From JACMOY01 sp046590855 (GTDB lineage Bacteria; Actinomycetota; Actinomycetes; Actinomycetales; Angustibacteraceae): a DNA stretch of 22,008 nucleotides. The position numbers and the translations under genes were made by a program. Below the pieces are notes generated by a model. That model did not search any database and was not told the origin of the DNA. It saw nothing but the letters and a program-made list of their open reading frames with translations. Shown here one piece after another: positions 14,423 to 22,008 of this stretch (position 1 is the first letter of the stretch; each line of letters opens with the position of its first letter). The DNA is taken from contig JBKJTJ010000242.1 in assembly GCA_046590855.1 (NCBI GenBank), forward strand, positions 1 to 22,008, read 5' to 3'.

Positions 14423-15630
14423 CGCGCGCGTGCGTCGTCATCCCGTACTTCGACGCCCAGCAGCGCCTCGACCTGGTGCTCGCGGCGCTCGAGCTGCAGA
14501 CCTGGCCGGCGGACCGGTTCGAGGTCGTCGTCGCCGACGACGGGTCGCCGGTGGCGCCCGAGCTGGGCGAGCGTCCCTACCGCACCACGCTGGTGCGTCA
14601 GCCGGACCTCGGCTTTCGCGCCGCCGCGGCCCGCAACCTCGGTGCCGCGGCGGGCGGCGGTGACCTGCTGTGCTTCCTGGACGGCGACACGGTGCCCGAC
14701 CGCGGGTACGTCGCCGCGATGGTCGACGCCGTCGGCGACGGGCGGGTGCTGGCCGTCGGTCGCCGGCGGCACGTGGACCTGCACGGGTGGTCCGCTCCCC
14801 GGTTGCGCGCCTGGCTGCTCGGCGACGGGCCGGGCCCGGACGAGCACCCCGCGCCGCAGTGGTTGGCGGACGGTTACTCCCGCACCGACAACCTGACAAC
14901 CGTCGGCGACGACGGCTACCGGTTCGTCATCGGTGCCGTGCTCGCCGTGCCGCGCAGCCTGTTCGAGGCGGTCGGCGGATTCGAGGAGTCCTTCACCGAG
15001 TACGGCGGCGAGGACTGGGAGCTGGCCAACCGGTGCTGGCTGGCCGGCGCCGACTTCCGGCACGTCCCGGACGCTGTGGCCTGGCACGACGGCCACGACT
15101 TCGCCGGCCGCAGCGAGGACCACGTCGCGGTCAAGAACGTCGAGGGCCTGGCCACCGCGCCATTCATCACCGACCCGGCGGCGCGCGGCGTCGGGCTGCT
15201 CTGGGCGCAGCCCGACGTCGTGGTGCGGCTGGCCGACGACGGGTGGACCGACGCCGCGCTGCTGCTGACCGTGGCGTCCCTGCTGCGCGACACCGATGCG
15301 GGCATCTGGCTCTCGCGCGAGCGCCGCCTCGCGCCGCTGCTGGACGACCCGCGCGTCCACGTCGGCGAGCCTGACCGGCAGACGCTGTCGCGCTGCCGCT
15401 ACCGGGTCGACGTTCGAGAACCGTTGGCGCTCAGGGGTTCTCGCCTACGTGAGCTCTGCGCTGAGGCCCCGCTACGCCTGGGCTCCGCGCTGACCGTGCG
15501 TCGCACGCGTGACCTGAACCGGGGCCACCCTGAGGCCCTCGACACCACCGCCTTCGCCGCCGAGCCGCTGTCGGACGACGACCTCGACCTCGAGCGCGTC
15601 TGGGGCCGGGCCGCCCGCGACGGCTGGTGA
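14419..15630 (+). CDS. GT-A glycosyltransferase, family 2, with C-terminal extension
   Basis: The 403-residue product starts at a GTG overlapping the upstream stop (GTGA); the longer frame from 14347 lies inside the preceding gene. Motifs: CVVIPYFDAQQRLDLVLAAL (opening GT2 strand), VVVADDGSP, LGFRAAAARNLGA, the metal-binding FLDGD (Asp88, Asp90), and EYGGEDWELANRCWLAG (194-210), the acceptor-side GED motif. These indicate an intact inverting GT2 enzyme. After ~280 a further ~120 residues (with LLRDTDAGIWLSRERR) form an extension absent from the smaller paralogue at 10383. The last 159 bases are also the coding end of cydC on the other strand. Confidence 0.9.
   Translation: MTRACVVIPYFDAQQRLDLVLAALELQTWPADRFEVVVADDGSPVAPELGERPYRTTLVRQPDLGFRAAAARNLGAAAGGGDLLCFLDGDTVPDRGYVAAMVDAVGDGRVLAVGRRRHVDLHGWSAPRLRAWLLGDGPGPDEHPAPQWLADGYSRTDNLTTVGDDGYRFVIGAVLAVPRSLFEAVGGFEESFTEYGGEDWELANRCWLAGADFRHVPDAVAWHDGHDFAGRSEDHVAVKNVEGLATAPFITDPAARGVGLLWAQPDVVVRLADDGWTDAALLLTVASLLRDTDAGIWLSRERRLAPLLDDPRVHVGEPDRQTLSRCRYRVDVREPLALRGSRLRELCAEAPLRLGSALTVRRTRDLNRGHPEALDTTAFAAEPLSDDDLDLERVWGRAARDGW
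15415..15443 (-). terminator. Possible hairpin terminator of the cyd operon
   Basis: Perfect 8-bp arms CGAGAACC (15415-15422) and GGTTCTCG (15436-15443) flank a 13-base loop, 28 bases beyond the cydC stop on the - strand. There is no U-tract, so it would be of the I-shaped kind proposed for GC-rich actinobacteria. It lies inside the GT2 coding region, so chance is a real alternative. Confidence 0.3.
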
Positions 15631-17295
15631 GCGGCGCTCGTCCTGCACCGCGCGACCCGACGGGGCCGAGCCCAGCACCAGGGTGCCCCCGCTGGTGGCG
15701 TGCGGCTGGTGGGTGACCACCGCGACGGCCACGCGGGTCGACCGGGCCAGCCGCTCGAGCTCGCTCATCAGCGCCACGGCCGATGCGGCGTCCAGGTGCT
15801 CGGCGGGCTCGTCGAGCAGCAGCACCCGACTGCCGACCAGCACAGCCCGGGCCAGCAGCAGCCGCCGGCGCTCGCCGCCGGAGACGACGCCGGGCTCGAG
15901 CATCGTGGCCAGCCCGAGCGCCAGGCCCGACCGCCAGGCGTGCAGGCCCACCTGGCGCAGCGCGGCGTCGACCTCGTCGTCGGTCGCGTCACCTCGGGCG
16001 ACGAGCAGGTTCTCGCGCAGGGTGGTCGTGAACAGGTGCGCGTCCTCGGCCGTGAAGGTCACGGTGCGGCGCAGGGCATGCGGCTCGAGGTCCTCGATCG
16101 GGACGCCGCCGAGGCGCACCCAGCCGGCCACCTGCGGCAGCAACCCGGCCAGCGTCATCAGCAGCGTCGACTTGCCGCACCCGCTCGGCCCGGTGATCGA
16201 CAGCACCCGCCCGGGCATCAGGTCGACGTCGAGGTGACTGACGACGGGGGGGCGACCGGGCCAGCCGCAGGCGAGGCCGCGCGCGGTCAGCCCGGTCTCG
16301 GCGTCCGGCACGGCGTCGGTGGACGGGACCGTGCTCGCGCTGGCCGGTGCGGTCAGCAGGGGCCACAGGCGTTGTGCCGCAGCGCTCGCACGGGTGATGG
16401 CCGTTGCGGCAGCAGGCAGCGACGCGACGACCTCGACCATGGCGAGGGGCGTCAGGACGACGACCGCCAGCATCACCGGGGGCAACGAGCCTGCGTGCAC
16501 CGCGGTCGCTCCGACGACCAGGGAGCCGACCAGCGCCGCCCCGGTCGCGGCGCTCGACGTGCCGGCCGCCCACGCGCCCGGCCGCGCCGCGTGGTCCAGT
16601 ACTCGAGAGCGCACCATCTCGTTGCGGGACAGAGCTTGCAGCCGCTGGTCGACCCCACCCGCCACGGTCAGCTCGGTGGCGTGGTCGAGCAGCTCGTGGG
16701 CCAGCGCCGTGGTCAGGCCCGAGGTCTCGTCGGCGACCCGGTGGGCCTGCCGCGCGGCGACACTGGCCAGCCACGGTGCGAGCGTCACGGCGACCAGCAG
16801 GCACCCGGCCAGGACGACCCCGGCGAGCGGCAGCAGGGACGCCACCAGGGTGACGGCGCCGATGCAGACGACCGCGGCGACGGCGAAGGGCAGCAGCCCG
16901 CGCACGAGCACGTCACCGACGAGGTCGCTGTCGGGGCCCACCCGGGCGAGCAGGTCGCCCTGTCGCAGGCCCGCGACGACAGTGCGGTCGGCGGCCGCGA
17001 GGCTGACGTACAGCTGCTCACGCAGCCGGGCCGTGACCCGCAGGGCCACGTCGTGCGACGCGAGCCGCTCGAGGTAGCGGAAGGTGCCGCGCGCGATGCC
17101 CAGCGCCCGCACGCCCACGACCGCCAGCGACACCGCGACGATCGAGGGGTGCTGGGCGGCGCGCGAGATCAGCCATCCGGACAGCGCCGTGAGGCCGACG
17201 GCGCTGCCGAGCGCCAGCGAGCCGAACGCCACGGCCGCCGCCAGGCGCGCCCGGGACGGGGCGAGAAGGGACAGCGTCCGGGTCAGCGGGCTCAC
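15472..17295 (-). CDS. cydC: Thiol reductant ABC exporter subunit CydC
   Basis: CydC is half of the CydDC exporter that moves glutathione/cysteine-type reductants (and possibly haem) out of the cytosol, needed for cytochrome bd assembly. The 607-residue product has an ABC-exporter transmembrane domain (~1-310; LTALSGWLISRAAQHP is typical of CydC) and an ATPase domain with Walker A GPSGCGKST (369-377), signature VSGGER (471-476) and Walker B VLLLDEP (Asp495, Glu496). The GTG start overlaps the cydD stop (GTGA). The C-terminus is odd: after residue 555 about 52 residues are antisense to the GT2 gene and look low-complexity (Gly/Val-rich), so the native stop was probably lost and the frame runs on. 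Otherwise intact. Confidence 0.95.
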   Translation of the reverse strand: MSPLTRTLSLLAPSRARLAAAVAFGSLALGSAVGLTALSGWLISRAAQHPSIVAVSLAVVGVRALGIARGTFRYLERLASHDVALRVTARLREQLYVSLAAADRTVVAGLRQGDLLARVGPDSDLVGDVLVRGLLPFAVAAVVCIGAVTLVASLLPLAGVVLAGCLLVAVTLAPWLASVAARQAHRVADETSGLTTALAHELLDHATELTVAGGVDQRLQALSRNEMVRSRVLDHAARPGAWAAGTSSAATGAALVGSLVVGATAVHAGSLPPVMLAVVVLTPLAMVEVVASLPAAATAITRASAAAQRLWPLLTAPASASTVPSTDAVPDAETGLTARGLACGWPGRPPVVSHLDVDLMPGRVLSITGPSGCGKSTLLMTLAGLLPQVAGWVRLGGVPIEDLEPHALRRTVTFTAEDAHLFTTTLRENLLVARGDATDDEVDAALRQVGLHAWRSGLALGLATMLEPGVVSGGERRRLLLARAVLVGSRVLLLDEPAEHLDAASAVALMSELERLARSTRVAVAVVTHQPHATSGGTLVLGSAPSGRAVQDERRSPAVAGGPAPDALEVEVVVRQRLGGEGGGVEGLRVAPVQVTRATHGQRGAQA

Positions 17296-18962
17296 GACGG
17301 GCCCACCGGGACGGCCGACAGGTCGACCACCTCGTCGGCCACAGCCGCGAGCGCGGGTCGGTGGGCGACCAGCAGCACCGTGCGCCGCTGACGCCGCAGG
17401 GCGCGGACGGCGTCGAGCACGACCAGCTCGGTCTCGGCGTCCAGGTGGGCGCTGGGCTCGTCCAGCACCACCAGGGGTGCCTGCGTCAGCAGCACCCGGG
17501 TGAGGGCGAGCCGCTGGCGCTGACCGGCCGACAGGCCGGCGCCGCCCGCCCCGATCGGTGTGGACCAGCCCAGCGGCAGGGCCGCGACGACGTCCGCGAG
17601 CCCGGACGACCGAGCCGCCGCAGCGAGCTCGTGGTCGCTGACGGGGCCGGCGAAGGCCAGGGCGTTACCGCGGACGGTGCCCGGCGAGAACGCGGCGTCC
17701 TGGCCCAACCAGGCGACCTGGCCGAGCCACGAGGTGCGGTCGACGTCGGCGAGCGGGGTGCGGCGTCCGTCCGCGTCGACGACGCTGACCTCACCGGCGT
17801 CGGGCACCCGCAGTCCCAGCAGCACCTCGGCCAGGGTGGTCTTGCCACAGCCGCTGGGGCCGGTCAGGGCCGTCACGGTGCCCGGCCGCAGCGTCACCGT
17901 CGCGCCGGCCGGGGCGAGTCGGTCGCGTCCCTCGTGCCGGACGGCGATGCCGGCCAGCTCGACGGTCGCCGTCCGCAGGTCCGGGGCGGGCAGCGTGCCG
18001 GACGCCGGCAGCGGCCGGGCCAGGACGCCGAACGCCTGGTCGACCGCCGCGAGGCCGTCGGTGCTGGCGTGGAACTGGGTGCCGACCTGGCGCAGCGGCA
18101 GGTAGACCTCCGGGGCCAGGATGAGGACGACGAGCGCCGTCCGGAAGTCCAAGGATCCCGAGAGCAGGCGCAGGCCGACGGCGACCGCGACCAGGGCGAC
18201 AGACAAGGTCGTAAGCAGCTCAAGCACCATCGACGACAAGAACGCGATGCGCAGGGTCGAGTTGGCTGCCCGCCGGTGCGCGTCGCCGAGCGCCCGCACC
18301 CGGGCGGCGGGTCCACGTTCGCGGCCGAGCGCGACCAGCGTCGGAAGACCCGTCAAGAGGTCGATGACCTGGGCGCCCAGACGCTGCATCGAGGTCAGGC
18401 GCCGGGCGGCGGCCTGCTGGGTCATCCAGCCGACGAGCGCCATGAACAGCGGCACCAACGGCAGCGTGGCAGCAATGATCAGCGCCGACATCAGGTCGTT
18501 GATCGCCACGACCAGGAGCAGTGCGGGGGTGACAACGGCGGTCAGGAGGAGCTGAGGAAGGTACCTCGACAGGTAGGGGCGCAGGTTCTCGAGGCCGACC
18601 CCGACCAGCGTCGAGACCCCAGACCGCTTGTCCGAGCGCAACAGCACGGGCCCCAGTGCCACGGCATGGGCGAGGACCCGTTGTCTCAGCTCGGTGATGA
18701 CGTCGGTCGCCGCGCGGTCGCCGTACCGCTCTTGCACCCAGGCCAGCGCGGCCCTGGCCACCACCACCGCGACGAGCGCGAGCAGCTGTCGCCCCTTTGC
18801 TGCGACGTCGGCACCATGGAAGACAGCTGCGATGACGTCGGCGAGCAGGATGGCTTGGACCACCACCAGCGCGCCGACGACGCAGCCGACACCGGCGGTC
18901 AGTGCGACGTACCGACGGGCCGGCCTGACCTCACGCAGCAGGCGGGGGTCGAGAGGTCTCAC
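17292..18962 (-). CDS. cydD: Thiol reductant ABC exporter subunit CydD
   Basis: CydD pairs with CydC to form the heterodimeric exporter needed to build cytochrome bd. The 556-residue protein has six membrane helices (~15-300; QERYGDRAATDVITELR and LDFRTALVVLILAPEVYLPLRQVG are typical of CydD) and an ATPase domain with Walker A GPSGCGKTT (368-376), signature LSAGQR (477-482) and Walker B VVLDEP (Asp501, Glu502). I chose GTG at 18960-18962 because it lies seven bases after the cydB stop and has GAGGG four bases upstream. The frame also opens at TTG 18986, which would overlap cydB by 17 bases. Its stop overlaps the cydC start. Confidence 0.93.
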   Translation of the reverse strand: MRPLDPRLLREVRPARRYVALTAGVGCVVGALVVVQAILLADVIAAVFHGADVAAKGRQLLALVAVVVARAALAWVQERYGDRAATDVITELRQRVLAHAVALGPVLLRSDKRSGVSTLVGVGLENLRPYLSRYLPQLLLTAVVTPALLLVVAINDLMSALIIAATLPLVPLFMALVGWMTQQAAARRLTSMQRLGAQVIDLLTGLPTLVALGRERGPAARVRALGDAHRRAANSTLRIAFLSSMVLELLTTLSVALVAVAVGLRLLSGSLDFRTALVVLILAPEVYLPLRQVGTQFHASTDGLAAVDQAFGVLARPLPASGTLPAPDLRTATVELAGIAVRHEGRDRLAPAGATVTLRPGTVTALTGPSGCGKTTLAEVLLGLRVPDAGEVSVVDADGRRTPLADVDRTSWLGQVAWLGQDAAFSPGTVRGNALAFAGPVSDHELAAAARSSGLADVVAALPLGWSTPIGAGGAGLSAGQRQRLALTRVLLTQAPLVVLDEPSAHLDAETELVVLDAVRALRRQRRTVLLVAHRPALAAVADEVVDLSAVPVGPS

Positions 18963-18969
18963 CTGACCC

Positions 18970-20016
18970 TCAGGACCTGCGCGCAAACGGCGACAGACCG
19001 CCCGCCGCAGGGATGTGGGCGCTGCTGATGCGCTGCCGGAACACCCAGTACGTCCACCCCTGGTAGAGCAGCACGAACGGCGTCAGCCCGACTGCGACCC
19101 AGGTCATCACCTTGAGCGTGTAGGGGGTGGACGACGCGTTGGTGGTGTTGAGACTGTTCGCGGCGTCGGTGCTCGACGGCATGACATCGGGGAACAGGCT
19201 GCCGAACAGCAGCACCACCGCGGCCACGATGACCACCGTGGTCAGCACGAAAGCGACACCCTCACGTGCCGCGGCGGTCGCAGCCACGGCTCCGGCGAGC
19301 GCGGCGGCGGCAACGACCACGGCCGCCCACGTCCAGCCCTTCCCGTACGCGAGCTGGGTCCACACCGCGAAGGTGCCGGCGACGACGAGGGCAACTGGCG
19401 CGGTTCGAGCGGCGATATGCCTGGCGCGCAGGCGGATCGGGCCGTCCGTCTTCAGCGAGACGAAGACCGCACCGTGCAGGAGGAACAGGGTCAGGGTGGT
19501 CAGCCCGCCCAGCAGCGCGTACGGGTTGAGCAATGTGAAGAGATTCCCGGTGAACTGGAAGTCGGCGTCGATCGGCACCCCCCGGACGATGTTCGCGAAC
19601 GCCACGCCCCACAGCAGCGACGGCAGCACCGACCCGACGAAGATGGCGCGGTCCCAGCGGGCTCGCCACCTCGGGTCGTTGATCTTGCCCCTGTACTCGA
19701 ACGCGATACCGCGAGCGATCAGGGCCACCAGAATCACCAGCAGTGGCAGGTAGAAGCCGGAGAACAAGGTGGCGTACCACTCGGGGAAGGCGGCGAAGGT
19801 CGCTCCCCCGGCAACCAGCAGCCATACCTCGTTACCGTCCCAGATCGGCCCGATGGTGTTGATCATGATCCGTCGGTCGGTCTCGGTTTCGGCATCGTCT
19901 CGGCCCCGACCCAGCACGGGCAGCAGCATGCCGACGCCGAAGTCGAAACCCTCAAGGACGAGGTAGCCGGTCCACAGCAACGCGATGAGCATGAACCAGA
20001 CGGTGGTCAGTTCCAC
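18970..20016 (-). CDS. cydB: Cytochrome bd ubiquinol/menaquinol oxidase subunit II
   Basis: CydB is the haem-free membrane subunit of the bd oxidase, which reduces oxygen to water with quinol electrons. The 348-residue protein shows the family opening TGYLVLEGFDFGVGMLLPVLG, then RRIMINTIGPIWDGNEVWLLVAGGATFAAFPEWYATLFSG, both strongly conserved, and about eight or nine membrane helices; the end VGLTPFVLLYQGWTYWVFRQR is also typical. The GTG start has GGAG eight bases upstream. It follows cydA by 52 bp and precedes cydD by 7 bp, so the four genes form one operon. Length is usual for actinobacterial CydB. Confidence 0.96.
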   Translation of the reverse strand: MELTTVWFMLIALLWTGYLVLEGFDFGVGMLLPVLGRGRDDAETETDRRIMINTIGPIWDGNEVWLLVAGGATFAAFPEWYATLFSGFYLPLLVILVALIARGIAFEYRGKINDPRWRARWDRAIFVGSVLPSLLWGVAFANIVRGVPIDADFQFTGNLFTLLNPYALLGGLTTLTLFLLHGAVFVSLKTDGPIRLRARHIAARTAPVALVVAGTFAVWTQLAYGKGWTWAAVVVAAAALAGAVAATAAAREGVAFVLTTVVIVAAVVLLFGSLFPDVMPSSTDAANSLNTTNASSTPYTLKVMTWVAVGLTPFVLLYQGWTYWVFRQRISSAHIPAAGGLSPFARRS

Positions 20017-20068
20017 GGGGGTGCTCCAGGCTGGCGAGGGATGGTGAGGTAGTGGTGAAACCGAAGCG

Positions 20069-21505
20069 TCAGTAGGCGAACGAGAGTGGGCGCTCGTCCT
20101 CGTCGCTGCGAACCTCGGGTGGGTGGGCCTCGGGCAGACCTTCGGCTGCGTACCGACGCATCAGGGTGAACCACACGACGGCGAGCACGCCGTACATCAC
20201 CGCGAAGGAGACCAACGAGGTCAGCACGGTGCCTGCGGAAACCGTCGACACGCCGTCCCGCACGAGCATGCGCACGCCGTCGACACCGGTCGGGTTGGGG
20301 GCAACCGCCCAGGGCTGACGACCCATCTCGGTGAAGATCCACCCGAACGCGTTCGCCAGGAACGGCGCGGGGATCGCCCACAGGGCCAGACGACCCAACC
20401 GGGCACTGGTCGGGACACGGCCGCGTCGGGTGAACCACAGACCGGCCAGGGCCAGCAGTGCGCTGACGGCCCCGAACCCGATCATTAGCCGAAACGACCA
20501 GTAGGTGACAGGCAGCAGTGGCTTGTAGTCGCCGGGCCCGTACTTCGCCACGTACTCGGACTGCAGGTCGTTGACACCCTTGATCGTGGAGTTGAAGTCA
20601 CCGTCGGCGAGAAATGAGGTGAGCCCAGGAACCTTCAGCTGGCGCACGTCGCAACGGTTCTCGACGTCACCGATGGCGAAGAGGCTGAAGCCCGCCCCGG
20701 TCTCGGTGTCACACAGGGCTTCGGAGGCGGCCATCTTCATCGGCTGCTGCTTGAACATGAGCCTGGCCTGGACGTCACCGGAGATGACGACTGCGACTCC
20801 CGAGATGACCAACGTGACCAGTCCGAGCCGGATCGCGGACCGGAAGGTCGATGCGACGTTCAGGTCACCAGCGCGTGAGGCGCGCACCGCCCACCAGGTG
20901 CCGATGGCGGCCACAAAGGTCCCGGCGACCACGAGCGCACCCGCCACGGTGTGCGGGAAGGTTGCCAGTGCCGTGTTGTTGGTCAGCAGCGCCCAGATGC
21001 TGGTGAGCTCGGCGCGGCCACGCTCGGGGTTGTAGATGACGCCGACGGGGTGCTGCATGAACGAGTTGGCCGCCAGGATGAAGTACGCGGACAGCCAGGT
21101 GCCCAGGGCAACCATCCAGATCGTGGCGAGGTGCACCTTGGGGGGCAGGCGGTCCCACCCGAAGATCCACAGCCCGAGGAAGGTCGACTCGATGAAGAAG
21201 GCCGCGAGCCCCTCGATGGCAAGCGGCGCACCGAAGACGTCCCCGACGAAGCGCGAGTACTCGCTCCAGTTCATCCCGAACTGGAACTCCTGCACGATGC
21301 CGGTGACGACGCCGATCGCGAAGTTGATCAGAAACAGCTTGCCGAAGAACCTGGTCAGGCGAAGCCACTTCTCGTCCCCGGTGCGTAGCCAGAAGGTCTG
21401 CATGATGGCGACCAGCGGCGCCAGGCCAATGGTCAATGGTACGAACATGAAGTGGTATATCGTGATGATCCCGAACTGCCACCTGGCCAGGTCAAGCGCG
21501 TCCAC
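20069..21505 (-). CDS. cydA: Cytochrome bd ubiquinol/menaquinol oxidase subunit I
   Basis: CydA carries all three haems of the bd oxidase and the quinol site. In this 478-residue protein the haem ligands can be placed by analogy with E. coli: His18 (YHFMFVPLTIG), His185 (ATFPHTVAGA) and Met341 (SFRLMIGFG). Glu98 and Glu106 of the proton/oxygen path (AIEGLAAFFIES) are present, as is the quinol-loop motif QQPMKMAASE (Gln253-Glu262) and TEMGRQPW (Glu393). The region between residues 262 and 330 is short compared with E. coli, consistent with the short Q-loop of actinobacterial CydA. The GTG start has a strong GAAGGAG five bases... upstream (21510-21516). It is the first gene of cydABDC and is probably switched on at low oxygen. 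Confidence 0.97.
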   Translation of the reverse strand: MDALDLARWQFGIITIYHFMFVPLTIGLAPLVAIMQTFWLRTGDEKWLRLTRFFGKLFLINFAIGVVTGIVQEFQFGMNWSEYSRFVGDVFGAPLAIEGLAAFFIESTFLGLWIFGWDRLPPKVHLATIWMVALGTWLSAYFILAANSFMQHPVGVIYNPERGRAELTSIWALLTNNTALATFPHTVAGALVVAGTFVAAIGTWWAVRASRAGDLNVASTFRSAIRLGLVTLVISGVAVVISGDVQARLMFKQQPMKMAASEALCDTETGAGFSLFAIGDVENRCDVRQLKVPGLTSFLADGDFNSTIKGVNDLQSEYVAKYGPGDYKPLLPVTYWSFRLMIGFGAVSALLALAGLWFTRRGRVPTSARLGRLALWAIPAPFLANAFGWIFTEMGRQPWAVAPNPTGVDGVRMLVRDGVSTVSAGTVLTSLVSFAVMYGVLAVVWFTLMRRYAAEGLPEAHPPEVRSDEDERPLSFAY

Positions 21506-21509
21506 GTCG

Positions 21510-21516
21510 CTCCTTC
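21510..21516 (-). promoter_or_regulatory. Strong ribosome binding site of cydA
   Basis: On the - strand this reads GAAGGAG, four bases (CGAC) before the GTG at 21505. It fixes the cydA start and is the clearest Shine-Dalgarno in the window. Confidence 0.85.
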
Positions 21517-21546
21517 GGTGGTTGATGAAGCCGAGCGATCAGGTCG

Positions 21547-21552
21547 AACCTA
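21547..21552 (-). promoter_or_regulatory. Predicted -10 box of the cyd operon
   Basis: On the - strand this reads TAGGTT (TANNNT), giving a predicted transcript start near 21540 and a 35-base leader with the cydA ribosome site. The -35 position (17 bases upstream) reads TTATGC, a poor match to TTGACA, as expected for an activator-dependent promoter. Confidence 0.45.
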
Positions 21553-21576
21553 GGCGAGTTGCGACGGTTGCATAAG

Positions 21577-21588
21577 GGACCAAGGTCC
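21577..21588. promoter_or_regulatory. Palindromic operator candidate upstream of cydA
   Basis: GGACCAAGGTCC has five matching bases in each half around AA; with the preceding G the left half reads GGGACC. It resembles the DosR/DevR dormancy box (GGGAC...GTCCC type). Its centre lies at -42.5 of the predicted cydA start, where class II activators sit over the -35 region. Regulator identity is inferred from the motif only. Confidence 0.4.
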
Positions 21589-21599
21589 TGTGGCCTCGG

Positions 21600-22008
21600 C
21601 TAACACGCCTGCAGTGACCTCACCAGATGAGCCACCAGGTCGGCCAACGGTACGGCGACCTGCTGGCCGCTCGCCAGCTCCTTGACCTGCGCCTCGCCGG
21701 CCTGCAGGTCGCGCTCACCCAGCACCACCGCGAACCGCGCCCCCGAACGGTCTGCGGCCTTCATCGCACCCTTCATCCCCCGGTCGCCGTACGCGAGGTC
21801 ACAGCGCACCCCGGCCCGGCGCAGCGCCCCGAGAGCTGTCACCAGACGCCCCTTGGCGGCCACCCCAAGCGGCACGCCGAACACGTCGACCCGGCTCGCC
21901 GGCGCCAGGTCGATGCCCTCGGCCTCACACGCGAGCAGGCTGCGGTCGACGCCCATGCCGTACCCCACGCCCGGTGACGGCGGCCCGCCGATCGACTCGA
22001 CCAGGCCG
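21600..22008 (-). CDS. hisS: Histidyl-tRNA synthetase, C-terminal part (runs off window)
   Basis: The frame enters from the right edge and stops at TAG 21602-21600. It opens with GLVESIGGPPSPGVGYGMGVDRSLLA, which is the class II synthetase motif 3 region (Gly-x-Gly-x-Asp-Arg), followed by the anticodon-binding domain: DVFGVPLG, LRRAGVRCDLAYGDRGMKGAMKAADRSGARFAVVLGERDL and a terminal VPLADLVAHLVRSL helix. This matches the histidyl-tRNA synthetase C-terminus; the catalytic motifs 1 and 2 lie outside the window. It ends 94 bp before the cydA start on the same strand, with no clear terminator between, so some readthrough into cydA is possible. Confidence 0.92.
   Translation of the reverse strand, partial: GLVESIGGPPSPGVGYGMGVDRSLLACEAEGIDLAPASRVDVFGVPLGVAAKGRLVTALGALRRAGVRCDLAYGDRGMKGAMKAADRSGARFAVVLGERDLQAGEAQVKELASGQQVAVPLADLVAHLVRSLQAC

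Noticed and set aside
15700..19028. Two large + strand ORFs opposite cydC and cydD
   Set aside because: Mirror frames of ABC transporter genes, rich in Arg/Gln/Gly, without motifs.
21571..21600. Palindrome after hisS as a transcription terminator
   Set aside because: Arms of five bases with a two-base centre cannot form a stable hairpin and no U-tract follows; an operator for cydA fits better.
1..22008. tRNA genes, CRISPR arrays, insertion sequences, attachment sites
   Set aside because: I looked for cloverleaf-like, regularly spaced repeat and transposase or integrase signals and found none; repeats present are short and locally tandem.

Overview
The window is very GC-rich DNA with strongly GC-biased third codon positions, many GTG starts and GTGA/ATGA gene overlaps. 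Together with the cydABDC gene order, DUF305 and DUF6153 proteins and actinobacterial-looking homologues, this points to an actinobacterium (Actinomycetota). Genus cannot be fixed from sequence alone. About 95% of the window is coding. I see no tRNA, rRNA, CRISPR array, transposase or integrase.

Region 1 (1-5527) is an envelope, probably metal- or redox-related block. A multicopper-oxidase-like secreted protein (5' end lost in an inverted repeat at the window edge), a lipoprotein and a membrane-anchored protein are linked by GTGA overlaps on the + strand. Facing them on the - strand are a NarL-type sensor histidine kinase, a Met/His-rich DUF305 lipoprotein and a DUF6153-like small membrane protein. 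Region 2 (5569-7122, -) is a cytosolic GGDEF diguanylate cyclase whose 5' end is unclear.

Region 3 (7278-15630) is a compact glycosylation cluster: a MetX-like alpha/beta hydrolase, three + strand glycosyltransferases (GT-B, MurG/GT28-like, GT2), a GT4 on the - strand, then a WcbI-family protein, another GT-B and another GT2. The + strand genes are translationally coupled by GTGA/ATGA overlaps. At two junctions the start region is tandemly duplicated, making chains of 5-6 codon mini-cistrons. No flippase, polymerase or sugar-nucleotide synthesis gene is present, so the glycan product is unknown.

Region 4 (15472-21505, -) is the cytochrome bd oxidase operon cydA-cydB-cydD-cydC, with a recognisable promoter, strong ribosome binding site and a palindrome centred near -42.5 of the predicted cydA start, resembling a DosR/DevR-type box. 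Upstream of it is the 3' end of hisS, running off the window.

Oddities worth following: the 59-bp perfect inverted repeat at the left edge, the mini-cistron chains, two convergent gene pairs whose coding ends overlap by 121 and 159 bp, the cyclase start with a near-perfect Shine-Dalgarno followed by GTC, and the otherwise undescribed WcbI/glycosyltransferase cluster.
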